From: Noviherbaspirillum suwonense
GTDB lineage: Bacteria; Pseudomonadota; Gammaproteobacteria; Burkholderiales; Burkholderiaceae_D
Assembly (NCBI RefSeq): GCF_900182955.1
Contig: NZ_FXUL01000015.1
Coordinates: forward strand, 1-64,000
Length of the DNA: 64,000 nt
Direction of reading: 5' to 3'
Positions within the stretch are counted from its first letter, which is position 1, and every line of letters starts with the position of its first letter. A program made the translations under genes and the position numbers. Shown piece after piece: positions 37,712 through 46,324 of the stretch. The notes beneath the pieces were generated by a model, which made no database searches, was not told the DNA's origin, and saw only the letters and a program-made list of their open reading frames with translations.

Positions 37712-39023
37712 GGACGGTTCCGGAATCGGTTGCAAGTGCCGGCTCACGCACCAACTCGCGACCGGTCATGTCGAAGGCGACGGCCGGTTTGAGCTTTCTG
37801 GCGACAATACGCTGGGTAATAACCAGCGCTGCAACGACATACCAGAAATAATCGTAGTAGGCGAGCGACAGGAATGCGCCGCCGACGACGTAGCCGATTA
37901 GGCTGACCTGGGCCATCGCTGCGAAATCGCTCGCCCACTTCAATTCGGCGTGCTTGCGGGTGGTCCTGATGATCTTGTTCGCGGTGAGCCATGCAGTGCC
38001 GATGATAGAGACGAAGATCACGAGTCCAATGTAACCATGCTCGCCCAGTACCTGGAAAAAAATGCTATGCGCGGCATGGAAGTCGGTGGGGTTAGGCGCA
38101 TAGATACGGAACATCGCCGGATTGAAGACCATGAAGCCACCGCCCATCAGATGGGTCTTCGCCACCTCCATTGCAAAATACCATGCGTTGATGCGGCCCA
38201 TTGCGGAGCCGTCCGTCTGGTAATCGTTGATCGTGGACATACGGTCGTGCCACTGTTCAGGCATGGCCAGCCAAACCAACGGAATGAGCATCAGCAGTAC
38301 GAGGCCGGTGCTGACCTTGTTGCGGCTTTTTAGCCAGAGAAAACCCATCATCGCCGCGCCGGCAAGCAGAGCCCCGCGCGAATAAGAACCCGCGGCGGCT
38401 ATCATGGTGAGACCGGCCATCGCGGTGAGGCCGTAGCGCATCCAGCGCTGCGTCGCCTGCAGACGCAGGTACCAGATCATCGGTACCGCCATGACCATTG
38501 CCAGCGCCAGCGAATTGTTTTCGGCGATATAACTGCCGGCAGGCCCGAGCACGCGGTAGCTACCACCGGTCGCGAGGGTGAAAATACCGCCCTTCAAGCC
38601 GAAGATGCCGAGTGAAATGACTAAAATCCAGGCCATTTTCTTCAGATCGGCTTCGGTTTGAACCACCATGATGGTCACTGCCACCATCAGCAGGGTCTTG
38701 ATAACGCGCGACCATTCGTAATTAACCACCCAGGGCGGCGATATCGCAAACAGGGTCGTGATCGTAACCCAGACCATGAATATCACCAGCAGCACCGTCA
38801 CCGGGGTGGCCGGATAGCTGCGCGGCTCGCGGGAAAAGAGGATCGCGCCGATCGTGATGACCGCCACCACCATCGCGAACGGAAAGTCGTACGCCGGTCC
38901 GTACGCCAGCCGGTGCGGATTCATCAGGCTGATCCACATGAACACCAGCGCCCCGATGGCGGGCCGCTTGATCATCCACGGCACCAGGCCGAATACGATG
39001 GCGAATATGACGACGTCACGCAT
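37698..39023 (-). CDS. O-antigen ligase/polymerase-like protein, exosortase A-associated
   Basis: A 441-residue membrane protein with 10 to 12 hydrophobic segments and the Wzy/WaaL-type large periplasmic loop (about residues 250-330), carrying MGRINAWYFAMEVAKTHLMGGGF and HSIFFQVLGEHGYIGL, a common signature. It fits the putative O-glycosylation ligase family seen in XrtA loci (TIGR03097 type). It could polymerise the repeat units or transfer glycan to a protein or lipid. ATG 39023 overlaps the stop of the upstream glycosyltransferase by 8 bases, and its own stop overlaps the fusion gene by 14 bases. Confidence 0.87.
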   Translation of the reverse strand: MRDVVIFAIVFGLVPWMIKRPAIGALVFMWISLMNPHRLAYGPAYDFPFAMVVAVITIGAILFSREPRSYPATPVTVLLVIFMVWVTITTLFAISPPWVVNYEWSRVIKTLLMVAVTIMVVQTEADLKKMAWILVISLGIFGLKGGIFTLATGGSYRVLGPAGSYIAENNSLALAMVMAVPMIWYLRLQATQRWMRYGLTAMAGLTMIAAAGSYSRGALLAGAAMMGFLWLKSRNKVSTGLVLLMLIPLVWLAMPEQWHDRMSTINDYQTDGSAMGRINAWYFAMEVAKTHLMGGGFMVFNPAMFRIYAPNPTDFHAAHSIFFQVLGEHGYIGLVIFVSIIGTAWLTANKIIRTTRKHAELKWASDFAAMAQVSLIGYVVGGAFLSLAYYDYFWYVVAALVITQRIVARKLKPAVAFDMTGRELVREPALATDSGTVHARS

Positions 39024-40173
39024 GTTTCGGGATCCTCTTGAATAGTTCGACCGCGCGCAGCGCATTCTCGCGCCAGGTCAGTTGCTTCTCGCCTATGGTC
39101 TTTCTGGCATTTTCGCCGACGCGCTGGCGCAGGGCCGCGTCCGAGGTCAGCTTGCTGATCGCGCCGGCCATGCCATCGGCGGCGTCTGGATCGAACAATA
39201 CTGCATTCTGGCCATCGGTGAGAATTTCCATGAGATTCGGTTGCGCCGGCCCAATGATCGCTTTTCCGAGCGCAAGATATTCAAACAGCTTCAGCGGGGA
39301 CGCATATTCGACGACCGCCGGCTGCAGCGCGATGTCGAACGCGGCCACGTAGCGGGCGACCTCGTCGCGTCCTATCACGCCGGTGAAACTGACGCGATGC
39401 CGGATGTCGAGCGCATCGGCCTGCGCTTCCAGCGCCGCCCGCGCCGGTCCGTCGCCCACCACCAGCAGGTGACGGCTGGACGCTGGCGGGTCGTTCGCAA
39501 TCATCGAGATGACCTTGTCCAGCCCGTGCCAGTCGCGCACGAAGCCGGTGAAGCCGAGCACGATGTTGCCGTCCAGCCCGAGCGCCGCCTTCGCGGCCTG
39601 CGTCTCGGGTGCCGAGCTGAACTGGCTGGCATTGATGCCGTTGGGGATGACGACGATGCGCTCCCGCGGCACGCCGTAGGACGCGACGATGTCACCCAGC
39701 ACCTGGGTCACCGGCAGCACATAGTCGGCCGCCTTCCAGGTGTAGGCCTGCGACCAGCGCGCCAGGCCTTTCAGCGCCAGCCCGTCGTAACGGGTGCGCT
39801 CCTCGAAGATGGGCGCATTCACTTCCAGCAGCATCGGCAGATTGTATTTGCGCTTGAGCCAGATGCCGGCCGGCAGGAACAGGTTGTAGCGCTCGTACAG
39901 GCAGTCGGGCCGGTGCTCCCTGACCGCTTTCGCGAGGCGGCGGTAGGCCACCACGCTGTAGGCCAGCTCCATGATTTCGTAGACGAACTTCGGCAGGCTG
40001 CGCTTGAGCCAGGCGACCATGCCGGCGTCCGAGCCGAACGACTCGGTCTCGGCGCTCGGCGGCGCGACCACGATGACCTCGTGCCCCAGCTGGCGCAGCG
40101 CCCTGATCATTTCCTCGATGTGCACGTATTGGCCGTCCTTGGAACGGGTGCGGTGGTGATACAGTATTTTCAT
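39016..40173 (-). CDS. GT4 glycosyltransferase
   Basis: A 385-residue GT-B enzyme. The start is MKILYHHRTRSKDGQYVHIEEMI-like, with an unusual N-terminal motif that recurs in XrtA-linked loci. NGINASQF near residue 180, GFTGFVRDWHGLDKVI near 210, and the EYASPLKLFEYLALGKAIIG donor site near 290 are visible. It probably uses a nucleotide sugar to extend the lipid-linked unit. It overlaps the preceding GT4 gene by 4 bases and the ligase-like gene by 8. Confidence 0.9.
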   Translation of the reverse strand: MKILYHHRTRSKDGQYVHIEEMIRALRQLGHEVIVVAPPSAETESFGSDAGMVAWLKRSLPKFVYEIMELAYSVVAYRRLAKAVREHRPDCLYERYNLFLPAGIWLKRKYNLPMLLEVNAPIFEERTRYDGLALKGLARWSQAYTWKAADYVLPVTQVLGDIVASYGVPRERIVVIPNGINASQFSSAPETQAAKAALGLDGNIVLGFTGFVRDWHGLDKVISMIANDPPASSRHLLVVGDGPARAALEAQADALDIRHRVSFTGVIGRDEVARYVAAFDIALQPAVVEYASPLKLFEYLALGKAIIGPAQPNLMEILTDGQNAVLFDPDAADGMAGAISKLTSDAALRQRVGENARKTIGEKQLTWRENALRAVELFKRIPKHA

Positions 40174-41348
40174 GCCCTGCCCTGTCCGGCTACCTTCTGG
40201 AATAATTCGATCTGTCCCTGCGTGGTGTCGTCCCAGCTGAAACGTTCGGCATAACGGCGTGTCGCCTCATGCGATGGATAAGCGGCCCGCAGCTGGCGCA
40301 GCGCGGCGACCACGCCGGCCGGCGTGCGCTCCGGCATCAGCACGCCGGCCTCGGGCGCGGCCACGACTTCGGGCGTGCCCCAGACATTGCTGGCGATGAC
40401 GGGCGTCCCGCATGCCATCGACTCCAGCAGCACGTTGGCCCAGCCTTCGCGGCTCGACGCCAGCACCAGCGCGTCGGCGGCGCCGTAATACCGCTGCAGC
40501 TCGCTCTGCGGCAAGGGCCCGAGAAAGCGCACCCGGTCCTGCACGCCGATGCTGCGCGCCAGTTCTTCGAGCTTGGCGCGGTCGGGGCCGGTGCCCGCAA
40601 TCCACAGGTGGACATCGGGCATCTCGGTCAATGCCTGTACGGGCAGTTCATGGCCCTTGCGCGGCTCCAGGTGCCCGACCGACATCAGCGTGAAATCGCG
40701 CATGCCGAGCGCGGTGCGCAGCGCGGCCCGGTCGCCGGGCTGGAACAGTTCGAGGTTGACGCCATTGCGCAGCGGCGTGATGCGCGCGCCATCGATGCCC
40801 AGCCCGACCATCTCGTCCTTCAGCGCATTGCAGACCGTGATCATGCCGGCGGCGTGCGAAGCGGCCCAGCGTATCATCCGGCGCGGCAGCTTGTACTGCG
40901 GCACCAGGTTGATGTCGGTGCCGCGCGCGGTGATGACGACGGGCTTGTTGAAATAGCGGCCGAGCATGACGGCAGCGACGCCGTCCGGGTAGAAATAATG
41001 CGCATCGATCACGTCGAAGTCGTAGCCCTCGTCGATGATGCGCGCAAGCGTCGATTTCATCGCCGCGGCCAGCAGCGCCGGCGCCGGCGCCATGCCCACT
41101 TTCGGTATGACCGGGTAGCGCGGATGGCATACATCGATGCCATGCCGCACTTCCTTCGCCGGCACTTTCGCGTAGGTCGAATAGAGTCCGAAACGCGGGT
41201 GGCTGAACGGAAACCATGGCACTGGGGCGACCACGCGCGACGTCACCTGCTGGCTGGCGAGCAGGTAACGGAGGCGCGTCTCCACGAAAATGCCGTGGTT
41301 GGGACGTTGGACATTGGGAAACAGGGTACTGAAAGTCAACAATTTCAT
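40170..41348 (-). CDS. GT4 glycosyltransferase
   Basis: A 392-residue GT-B enzyme with an N-terminal acceptor domain and a C-terminal donor domain: NGVNLELF near 217, SVGHLEPRKGHEL near 240, and REGWANVLLESMACGTPVIA near 310 with the E-x7-E signature. ATG 41348 starts MKLLTFSTLFPN, typical of the group; the frame runs 39 codons further upstream without support. It heads a minus-strand operon of two GT4 genes, the ligase-like gene and the deacetylase-GT4 fusion, all overlapping. Confidence 0.9.
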   Translation of the reverse strand: MKLLTFSTLFPNVQRPNHGIFVETRLRYLLASQQVTSRVVAPVPWFPFSHPRFGLYSTYAKVPAKEVRHGIDVCHPRYPVIPKVGMAPAPALLAAAMKSTLARIIDEGYDFDVIDAHYFYPDGVAAVMLGRYFNKPVVITARGTDINLVPQYKLPRRMIRWAASHAAGMITVCNALKDEMVGLGIDGARITPLRNGVNLELFQPGDRAALRTALGMRDFTLMSVGHLEPRKGHELPVQALTEMPDVHLWIAGTGPDRAKLEELARSIGVQDRVRFLGPLPQSELQRYYGAADALVLASSREGWANVLLESMACGTPVIASNVWGTPEVVAAPEAGVLMPERTPAGVVAALRQLRAAYPSHEATRRYAERFSWDDTTQGQIELFQKVAGQGRA

Positions 41349-41811
41349 CGTGTAATCTTGAACAACAGGTGTGCGCAGCGGCCTGCCGGTAATCTTGTGA
41401 CGAGCATTCCGGCAAACCGCGGAATCATGCCTGAATGGCAGCATCGCTGCCATGCGCCGCCGCATAGTAAAGCAGTTTTGCTGCAGTGCGACTATTCTTG
41501 CGTTAAATCAATTGGAAAATCGGTGCGCTTGAATGATAATTCATTCTTGATAATATTTACATTGAGCAATATCCAAAGTATAGCGATTTCGCCCGGTTGC
41601 TTGCGAAAATTGTTGCCTCTGCGCTCTCGGAAGACCCCGGAGGCACTAGCTCCCGGGTCATTTGATCGTGCGAACAACGGATTGATGTTCGTTTGGACGT
41701 CATCAGGCGGTCGCGCGCCAACGGTCGTTATACTTGTCGCTTTGCTTGTTGACGCTTTTGTCGCGCCTGTTTTCCCGCGATGTTTCCAATTCCTCCTCAT
41801 TAGATGCGCTT
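41349..41811. promoter_or_regulatory. divergent regulatory region between the GT operon and ugd
   Basis: A 463-base stretch with an A+T-rich centre (about 41500-41590) and no gene. It contains a perfect inverted repeat with arms ATGGCAGC and GCTGCCAT around ATC at 41435-41453, and a GACCC..GGGTC hairpin at 41633-41659. The first palindrome resembles a sigma-54 -24/-12 element on both strands. Confidence 0.45.
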
Positions 41812-43179
41812 ATGAAAATTACGATTATCGGTACTGGCTATGTTGGCCTGGTTTCCGGAGCCTGCTTCGCCGACGTCGGCAACACCGTGCTGTGCCTGGA
41901 TGTCGATTCCCGCAAGATCGACATGCTCAACGCCGGCGAGATCCCGATTCATGAGCCTGGCCTGGACAAGCTCGTCGCCACCAACGCGGCCGCCGGCCGG
42001 ATCCTGTTCACCACCGACTACGACCGGGCAGTGGCCCATGCCGACGTCATCTTCATCGCGGTCGGCACGCCGCCCGACGAAGACGGCAGCGCCGACCTGC
42101 GCCATATCCTGTCGGCCGCGCGCAGCATCGGCCAGCGCATCACCCGTCCGATCGTCGTGGTCGACAAGTCCACCGTCCCGGTCGGCACCGCCGACCAGGT
42201 GCGCGCGGCGATCAGCGAGGAACTGCAGAAACGCAATGCCACGACGTCCTTCACCGTCGTCAGCAACCCGGAGTTCCTGAAGGAAGGCGCGGCCATCGAG
42301 GACTTCATGCGCCCGGATCGCATCGTCGTCGGCAGCGACGACCCGGAAGCGACCCGCATCATGCGCCAGCTCTACGCGCCGTTCAGCCGCAACCATGACA
42401 AGCTGATCCACATGGACGTGCGCAGCGCCGAACTGACCAAGTACGCGGCCAACGCCATGCTCGCCACCCGCATCAGCTTCATGAACGAACTCGCCAACCT
42501 GGCCGAAGCGCTGGGCGCGGACATCGAGGCCGTGCGCATGGGCATCGGCTCGGACCCGCGCATCGGGCCGCATTTCCTGTATGCCGGCATGGGCTACGGC
42601 GGCTCCTGCTTCCCCAAGGACGTCAAGGCGCTGCTCAAGACCTCGGTCGACCATGGCCGCACGCTGCATCTGCTGACCGCGATCGAAAAGGTGAACGAAG
42701 CGCAGAAGAGCGTGTTGTTCGACAAGATCACCGGCCACTTCGGCGGCGTCGACGCGCTGCGCGGCAAGACGCTCGCCTTGTGGGGCCTGTCGTTCAAGCC
42801 CAATACCGACGACATGCGCGAAGCGCCGAGCCTGGTCCTGATCGGCAAGCTGATCGCCGCCGGCTGCAAGGTGCGCGCCTATGACCCGGTGGCGACATCG
42901 GAAGCGCGCCGCCTGCTGCTGCAGGAAAACGGCGAGGAAGCCTGCGGCCGTTACCTGACGCTGTGCGACAGCGCAGCGGACGCCGTCAGCGGCGCCGACG
43001 CGCTTGCGCTGGTCACCGAGTGGAAGGAATTCCGCGCGCCCGACTTCGAGCAGCTGGCTGCCTCCCTGGCCGGCAAGGCGATCTTCGACGGCCGCAACCT
43101 GTACGACCCGGCGCTGGTCGCAGCTGCCGGCATCGCCTATCACGGCATCGGCCGGCGCGGTCACAACGACGCCAAATGA
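41812..43179 (+). CDS. ugd: UDP-glucose 6-dehydrogenase
   Basis: A 455-residue enzyme that oxidises UDP-glucose twice to UDP-glucuronate with NAD. The Rossmann motif [11 protein letters not shown] lies at 7-17, Lys210 and Asn214 are in the central domain, and the catalytic cysteine is Cys266 in GGSCFPKD, with Asp270. Length is standard. I chose ATG 41812 because it places the Rossmann motif at the N-terminus. It overlaps the next gene by 4 bases and opens a three-gene UDP-sugar operon. Confidence 0.96.
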   Translation: MKITIIGTGYVGLVSGACFADVGNTVLCLDVDSRKIDMLNAGEIPIHEPGLDKLVATNAAAGRILFTTDYDRAVAHADVIFIAVGTPPDEDGSADLRHILSAARSIGQRITRPIVVVDKSTVPVGTADQVRAAISEELQKRNATTSFTVVSNPEFLKEGAAIEDFMRPDRIVVGSDDPEATRIMRQLYAPFSRNHDKLIHMDVRSAELTKYAANAMLATRISFMNELANLAEALGADIEAVRMGIGSDPRIGPHFLYAGMGYGGSCFPKDVKALLKTSVDHGRTLHLLTAIEKVNEAQKSVLFDKITGHFGGVDALRGKTLALWGLSFKPNTDDMREAPSLVLIGKLIAAGCKVRAYDPVATSEARRLLLQENGEEACGRYLTLCDSAADAVSGADALALVTEWKEFRAPDFEQLAASLAGKAIFDGRNLYDPALVAAAGIAYHGIGRRGHNDAK

Positions 43180-44171
43180 TGGGCCAGACCATACTGGTGA
43201 CCGGCGCTGCCGGTTTTGTCGGCAGCTTCGTCGCCGCACGCCTGGCCGACATGGGCCATCGCGTGATCGGCTGCGACAATTTCAACGACTACTACACGCC
43301 GCAGCTCAAGCATGACCGCGTGGCTGCGCTGCTGGCGCCGCGCGGCATCGAGTGCCATGCCGTCGAGCTGTCCGATGCGGCGCAGGTGGCCGGCCTGTTC
43401 GAGGCCCACCGTCCGACGCACGTGGTCCACCTGGCGGCGCAGGCCGGCGTGCGCTACTCGCTGGAGAACCCGGCGGCTTATATCCAGTCCAACCTGGTCG
43501 GCTTCTCGCACATGCTGGAAGCCTGCCGCCGGCACCGGGTGGAGCACATGCTGTATGCGAGCAGCAGCAGCGTCTACGGCGCCAATGCCAAGGTGCCGTT
43601 CTCGGAAAGCGACCAGACCGACTCTCCGGTGTCGCTCTATGCGGCCACCAAGAAGTCCAACGAGCTGATGGCCTATTCGTACAGCCACCTGTACGACCTG
43701 CCGATGACGGGCCTGCGCTTCTTCACGGTCTACGGACCGTGGGGCCGGCCGGACATGGCCTACTTCAGCTTCACGCGCAAGATCATGGCCGGCGAACCGA
43801 TACCGGTGTTTGCCGAAGGCCTGCTGCGGCGCGACTTCACCTACATCGACGACATCGTCGAAGGCGTGGTGCGGCTGCTGTTCAAGCCGACGCCGGCAGC
43901 TGACGGCGCGCCGGCGCATGCGGTCTTCAACATCGGCAATCACCAGCCGGTGATGGTGATGGACTTCATCGCCACGCTCGAACAGGTGCTGGGCCGCAAG
44001 GCCGTGATCGATTTCCTGCCGATGCAGCCGGGCGACGTTCCGGCCACCTATGCCGACACCGAGCGGCTGCGGAACTGGGTCGGCTTCGCGCCGGCCACGC
44101 CGCTCGCGGACGGCCTGCTGGCTTTCGCCAATTGGTATAATCGCTGGTCAAACAACTCAGGCGTCCACTAG
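43176..44171 (+). CDS. UDP-glucuronate 4-epimerase-like NAD-dependent epimerase
   Basis: A 331-residue extended SDR enzyme. [10 protein letters not shown] lies at 9-18, the SSSSVYGAN active-site serine region at 129-137, and Tyr155/Lys159 in LYAATKK form the YxxxK pair. NFNDYY near 36-40 and GPWGRPDMA near 188 are typical of UDP-glucuronate 4-epimerases, which make UDP-galacturonate. Its ATG overlaps the ugd stop by 4 bases, so substrate supply and use are coupled. GalE or another hexose-uronate epimerase is possible but less likely. Confidence 0.9.
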   Translation: MMGQTILVTGAAGFVGSFVAARLADMGHRVIGCDNFNDYYTPQLKHDRVAALLAPRGIECHAVELSDAAQVAGLFEAHRPTHVVHLAAQAGVRYSLENPAAYIQSNLVGFSHMLEACRRHRVEHMLYASSSSVYGANAKVPFSESDQTDSPVSLYAATKKSNELMAYSYSHLYDLPMTGLRFFTVYGPWGRPDMAYFSFTRKIMAGEPIPVFAEGLLRRDFTYIDDIVEGVVRLLFKPTPAADGAPAHAVFNIGNHQPVMVMDFIATLEQVLGRKAVIDFLPMQPGDVPATYADTERLRNWVGFAPATPLADGLLAFANWYNRWSNNSGVH

Positions 44172-44175
44172 TTAC

Positions 44176-45216
44176 ATGAAAAAAGTCCTTATCCTCGGTG
44201 TAAACGGTTTTATCGGCCATCATCTTTCCAAGCGCATCCTAGAAACCACGGATTGGGAAGTCTATGGCATGGACATGCAGAACGACCGCCTGTCCGACCT
44301 GATGGCGCATCCGCGCATGCACTTCTTCGAAGGCGATATCACCATCAACAAGGAATGGGTCGAGTATCACGTGCGCAAGTGCGACGTGATCCTGCCGCTG
44401 GTCGCCATTGCGACGCCATCGACCTATGTCAAGGAACCGCTGCGCGTCTTCGAGCTGGACTTCGAAGCCAACCTGCCCATCGTCCGCGCCGCGGTCAAGT
44501 ACAAGAAGCACCTGGTGTTCCCATCGACGTCGGAAGTGTATGGCATGTGCACCGACGGCGAGTTCGACCCGGCGTCGTCCAACCTGGTCTACGGCCCGAT
44601 CGAGAAGCAGCGCTGGATCTATGCCTGCTCGAAGCAGCTGATGGACCGCGTGATCTGGGGCTACGGCATGGAAGGCCTGAATTTCACGCTGTTCCGTCCG
44701 TTCAACTGGATCGGTTCGGGACTGGATTCGATCTTCACGCCGAAGGAAGGCTCCTCCCGCGTCGTGACCCAGTTCCTCGGGCATATCGTGCGTGGCGAGA
44801 ACATCCAGCTGGTCGACGGCGGCGCGCAGAAGCGCGCGTTCACCTTCGTCGACGACGGCGTCGATGCGCTGGTGCGCATCATCGCGAACAAGGATGGCAT
44901 CGCGTCGGGCAAGATCTACAACATTGGCAACCCGGTGAACAATTACTCGGTGCGCGAGCTGGCAACGATGATGCTGGAGTTGGCGGCAACCTACCCCGAG
45001 TACCGCGACACGGCCAAGAAGGTATCGCTGGTCGACACCACGTCGGCGGGCTACTACGGTAATGGTTACCAGGACGTGCAGAACCGCGTGCCGAAGATCG
45101 AGAACACGATGAGTGAGCTTGGCTGGAAGCCGCAGTTCCTGATGCAGGACGCGTTGAAGCGCATCCTGGATGCCTACAAGGACAAGATTGGCGAGGCAGC
45201 CAGCCTGAACGACTAG
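44176..45216 (+). CDS. UDP-xylose/UDP-4-keto-pentose synthase (ArnA dehydrogenase-like)
   Basis: A 346-residue extended SDR enzyme very similar in pattern to the C-terminal dehydrogenase domain of E. coli ArnA. GVNGFIG lies at 8-14, HVRKCDVILPLVAIATP near 65-81, PSTSEVYGMC near 116-125, and RWIYACSKQLMDRVIWGYG (146-164) has Tyr149/Lys153. It should decarboxylate UDP-glucuronate to UDP-4-keto-pentose and perhaps on to UDP-xylose. There is no N-terminal formyltransferase domain as in ArnA. It follows the epimerase by 4 bases and closes the UDP-sugar operon. Confidence 0.9.
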   Translation: MKKVLILGVNGFIGHHLSKRILETTDWEVYGMDMQNDRLSDLMAHPRMHFFEGDITINKEWVEYHVRKCDVILPLVAIATPSTYVKEPLRVFELDFEANLPIVRAAVKYKKHLVFPSTSEVYGMCTDGEFDPASSNLVYGPIEKQRWIYACSKQLMDRVIWGYGMEGLNFTLFRPFNWIGSGLDSIFTPKEGSSRVVTQFLGHIVRGENIQLVDGGAQKRAFTFVDDGVDALVRIIANKDGIASGKIYNIGNPVNNYSVRELATMMLELAATYPEYRDTAKKVSLVDTTSAGYYGNGYQDVQNRVPKIENTMSELGWKPQFLMQDALKRILDAYKDKIGEAASLND

Positions 45217-45248
45217 TCCAGGTCCGCGCAGCGGCGGTTGCGGTTGCG

Positions 45249-45344
45249 GTTAGCGCCGCGCAGCGACAGTTGCTGTTGTAGTTGGCACCGCGCAGCGACT
45301 GTTGCAGTTGCAGTTAGCACCGCGCAGCGACCGTTGCAGTTGCA
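45249..45344. repeat. three tandem 32-base units
   Basis: Units start at 45249, 45281 and 45313, each GTT(A/G)GC(G/A)CCGCGCAGCGAC followed by a GTTGC-type tail. They differ at a few positions. Two partial units of the same sequence occur in reverse orientation at about 46209-46260. Confidence 0.8.
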
Positions 45345-45456
45345 GTGGCAGTATTTCGCCGTTACCTTTCCCGCTTCCTTTTGCCCTGAATGCTCACGCA
45401 GTGAGTGTATCGAAGGGTTTCCTACGCCAGCCGGATGTCGTTGCTTTTGAAGTGGT

Positions 45457-45546
45457 CGTTGCCGTTACCGTTGCCGTTGCCGTTGCCGTTGCCGCTGCCG
45501 TTGCCGTTGCCGTTGCCGCTGCAGTTGCCGTTGCCGTTGCCGTTGC
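45457..45546. repeat. hexanucleotide tandem array, 15 units of CGTTGC
   Basis: Fifteen 6-base units with four variants (CGTTAC, CGCTGC twice, AGTTGC). The right arm carries a shorter counterpart (GCAACG type) at about 46152-46184. The length is a multiple of three, so it can look like coding sequence, but no start or context supports a protein. Confidence 0.85.
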
Positions 45547-45573
45547 AGTAGGTCCCCGTTGATGACGCCACGT

Positions 45574-45655
45574 CGCTGGTGCCGAAATCGGATAAAGAAG
45601 CGTCCGCTGTCTGAGCGAAGCGAGTTTCGGACGCTTCCCGATTTCGGTGCCAGCG
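45574..45655. repeat. hairpin module, left copy
   Basis: CGCTGGTGCCGAAATCGG and GAAGCGTCCG on the left pair with CGGACGCTTC and CCGATTTCGGTGCCAGCG on the right, around a loop that contains GCGAAGC (45615-45621). The match is nearly perfect over about 28 bases apart from a 5-base bulge (ATAAA). Confidence 0.8.
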
Positions 45656-45703
45656 GCGTGGGCACCCCGCGCAGCGGGGCGGCATCTCCGGGGTCGCCTT
45701 CTC

Positions 45704-45738
45704 TTGCCTACTTCTCTTGGCGAAGCAAGAGAAGTAGG
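45704..45738. repeat. hairpin with GCGAAGC loop, left copy
   Basis: CCTACTTCTCTTG pairs with CAAGAGAAGTAGG around GCGAAG, giving a 13-base perfect stem (about 45707-45738). GCGAAGC lies at 45720-45726. Confidence 0.8.
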
Positions 45739-45960
45739 TCGGCTGCCGGGCCGAAACCCGGCCAGGTCGTCCGGCAGGCCAGCCGGTATCGCTTCACCCG
45801 CCAGCAGGCGTACCGTCGCGAAGCCGCTTCTGCAGTTTACGACGGCTGCACGTTACGAAAACGCGCCACAACGCAAGACGCCGATGCTGCGTCTGCTGAC
45901 GGATGAAACGTTGAGGGTTCACTGCCGTGGGGAGTAGCCGGGTGTTCGGCCCGGCAGCCG

Positions 45961-45992
45961 ACCCGCTTTTTTGCTTCGCCAAAAAAGTGGGC
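45961..45992. repeat. hairpin with GCTTCGC loop, right copy
   Basis: CCCGCTTTTTTG pairs with CAAAAAAGTGGG (one G-T pair) around CTTCGC. It is the inverted counterpart of the hairpin at 45704-45738, with different stem bases but the same loop. Confidence 0.75.
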
Positions 45993-46041
45993 AAAAAAGG
46001 CGACCCCTACGATGGCGGTCCGCTGCGCGGACTGCACGCGC

Positions 46042-46123
46042 CGCCAGCACCTGAAACGGGAAGCGTCCGAAACTCGCTTCGCTCAGACAGCGGACGCTTC
46101 TTTATCCGTTTCAGGCACTGGCG
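46042..46123. repeat. hairpin module, right copy
   Basis: The same design as 45574-45655 in reverse orientation: CGCCAGCACCTGAAACGG and GAAGCGTCCG pair with CGGACGCTTC and CCGTTTCAGGCACTGGCG around a loop with GCTTCGC (46076-46082). The outer stem bases differ from the left copy in both strands together. Confidence 0.8.
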
Positions 46124-46324
46124 ACGCGTCGCCATCTAACGGGGATTCACTGCAACGGCCACTGCAACGGCAACGGCAACGGCCACTGCCACTGCAACTG
46201 CAACTGCAACTGTCGCTGCGCGGAGCTAACCACAACGTCAACTGTCGCTGCGCGGGCAAAGTGCAATAGCCCGCGCTGACAAGCCCTACCCTACCCAACC
46301 CATCAAATCAAAACCGGCCCGCCG

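Larger units (their letters stand above)
45235..46264. repeat. large imperfect palindrome (two inverted copies of a composite repeat)
   Basis: The left arm (about 45235-45763) and the right arm (about 45937-46264) carry the same modules in mirror order and opposite orientation: GTTGC-rich tracts with GCGCAGCGAC, a hairpin with GAAGCGTCCG, then GGGGTCGCCTT and GGTCGGCTGCCGGGCCGAA. The central 170 bases are unique. The right arm is shorter because its tracts have fewer units and it lacks the 45350-45450 segment. There is no transposase or target-site duplication that I can identify. Confidence 0.8.
45217..46324. other. gene-free repeat region of about 1.1 kb
   Basis: No credible gene lies here; the open frames that exist are long VA or GN repeats or antisense shadows of hairpins. 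The stretch consists of an imperfect large palindrome, nested hairpins and short tandem arrays, listed separately. It separates the UDP-sugar operon from the end of the core XrtA operon, which is convergent with it. Confidence 0.8.

Noticed and set aside
45302-45562. Open frame encoding long Val-Ala repeats
   Set aside because: It is a translation of the hexanucleotide array; no start context, no partner on homologous copies and frames are open on both strands.
45235-46264. CRISPR-like array
   Set aside because: The repeats are short tandem units and inverted hairpins without regular unique spacers, and there are no cas genes.
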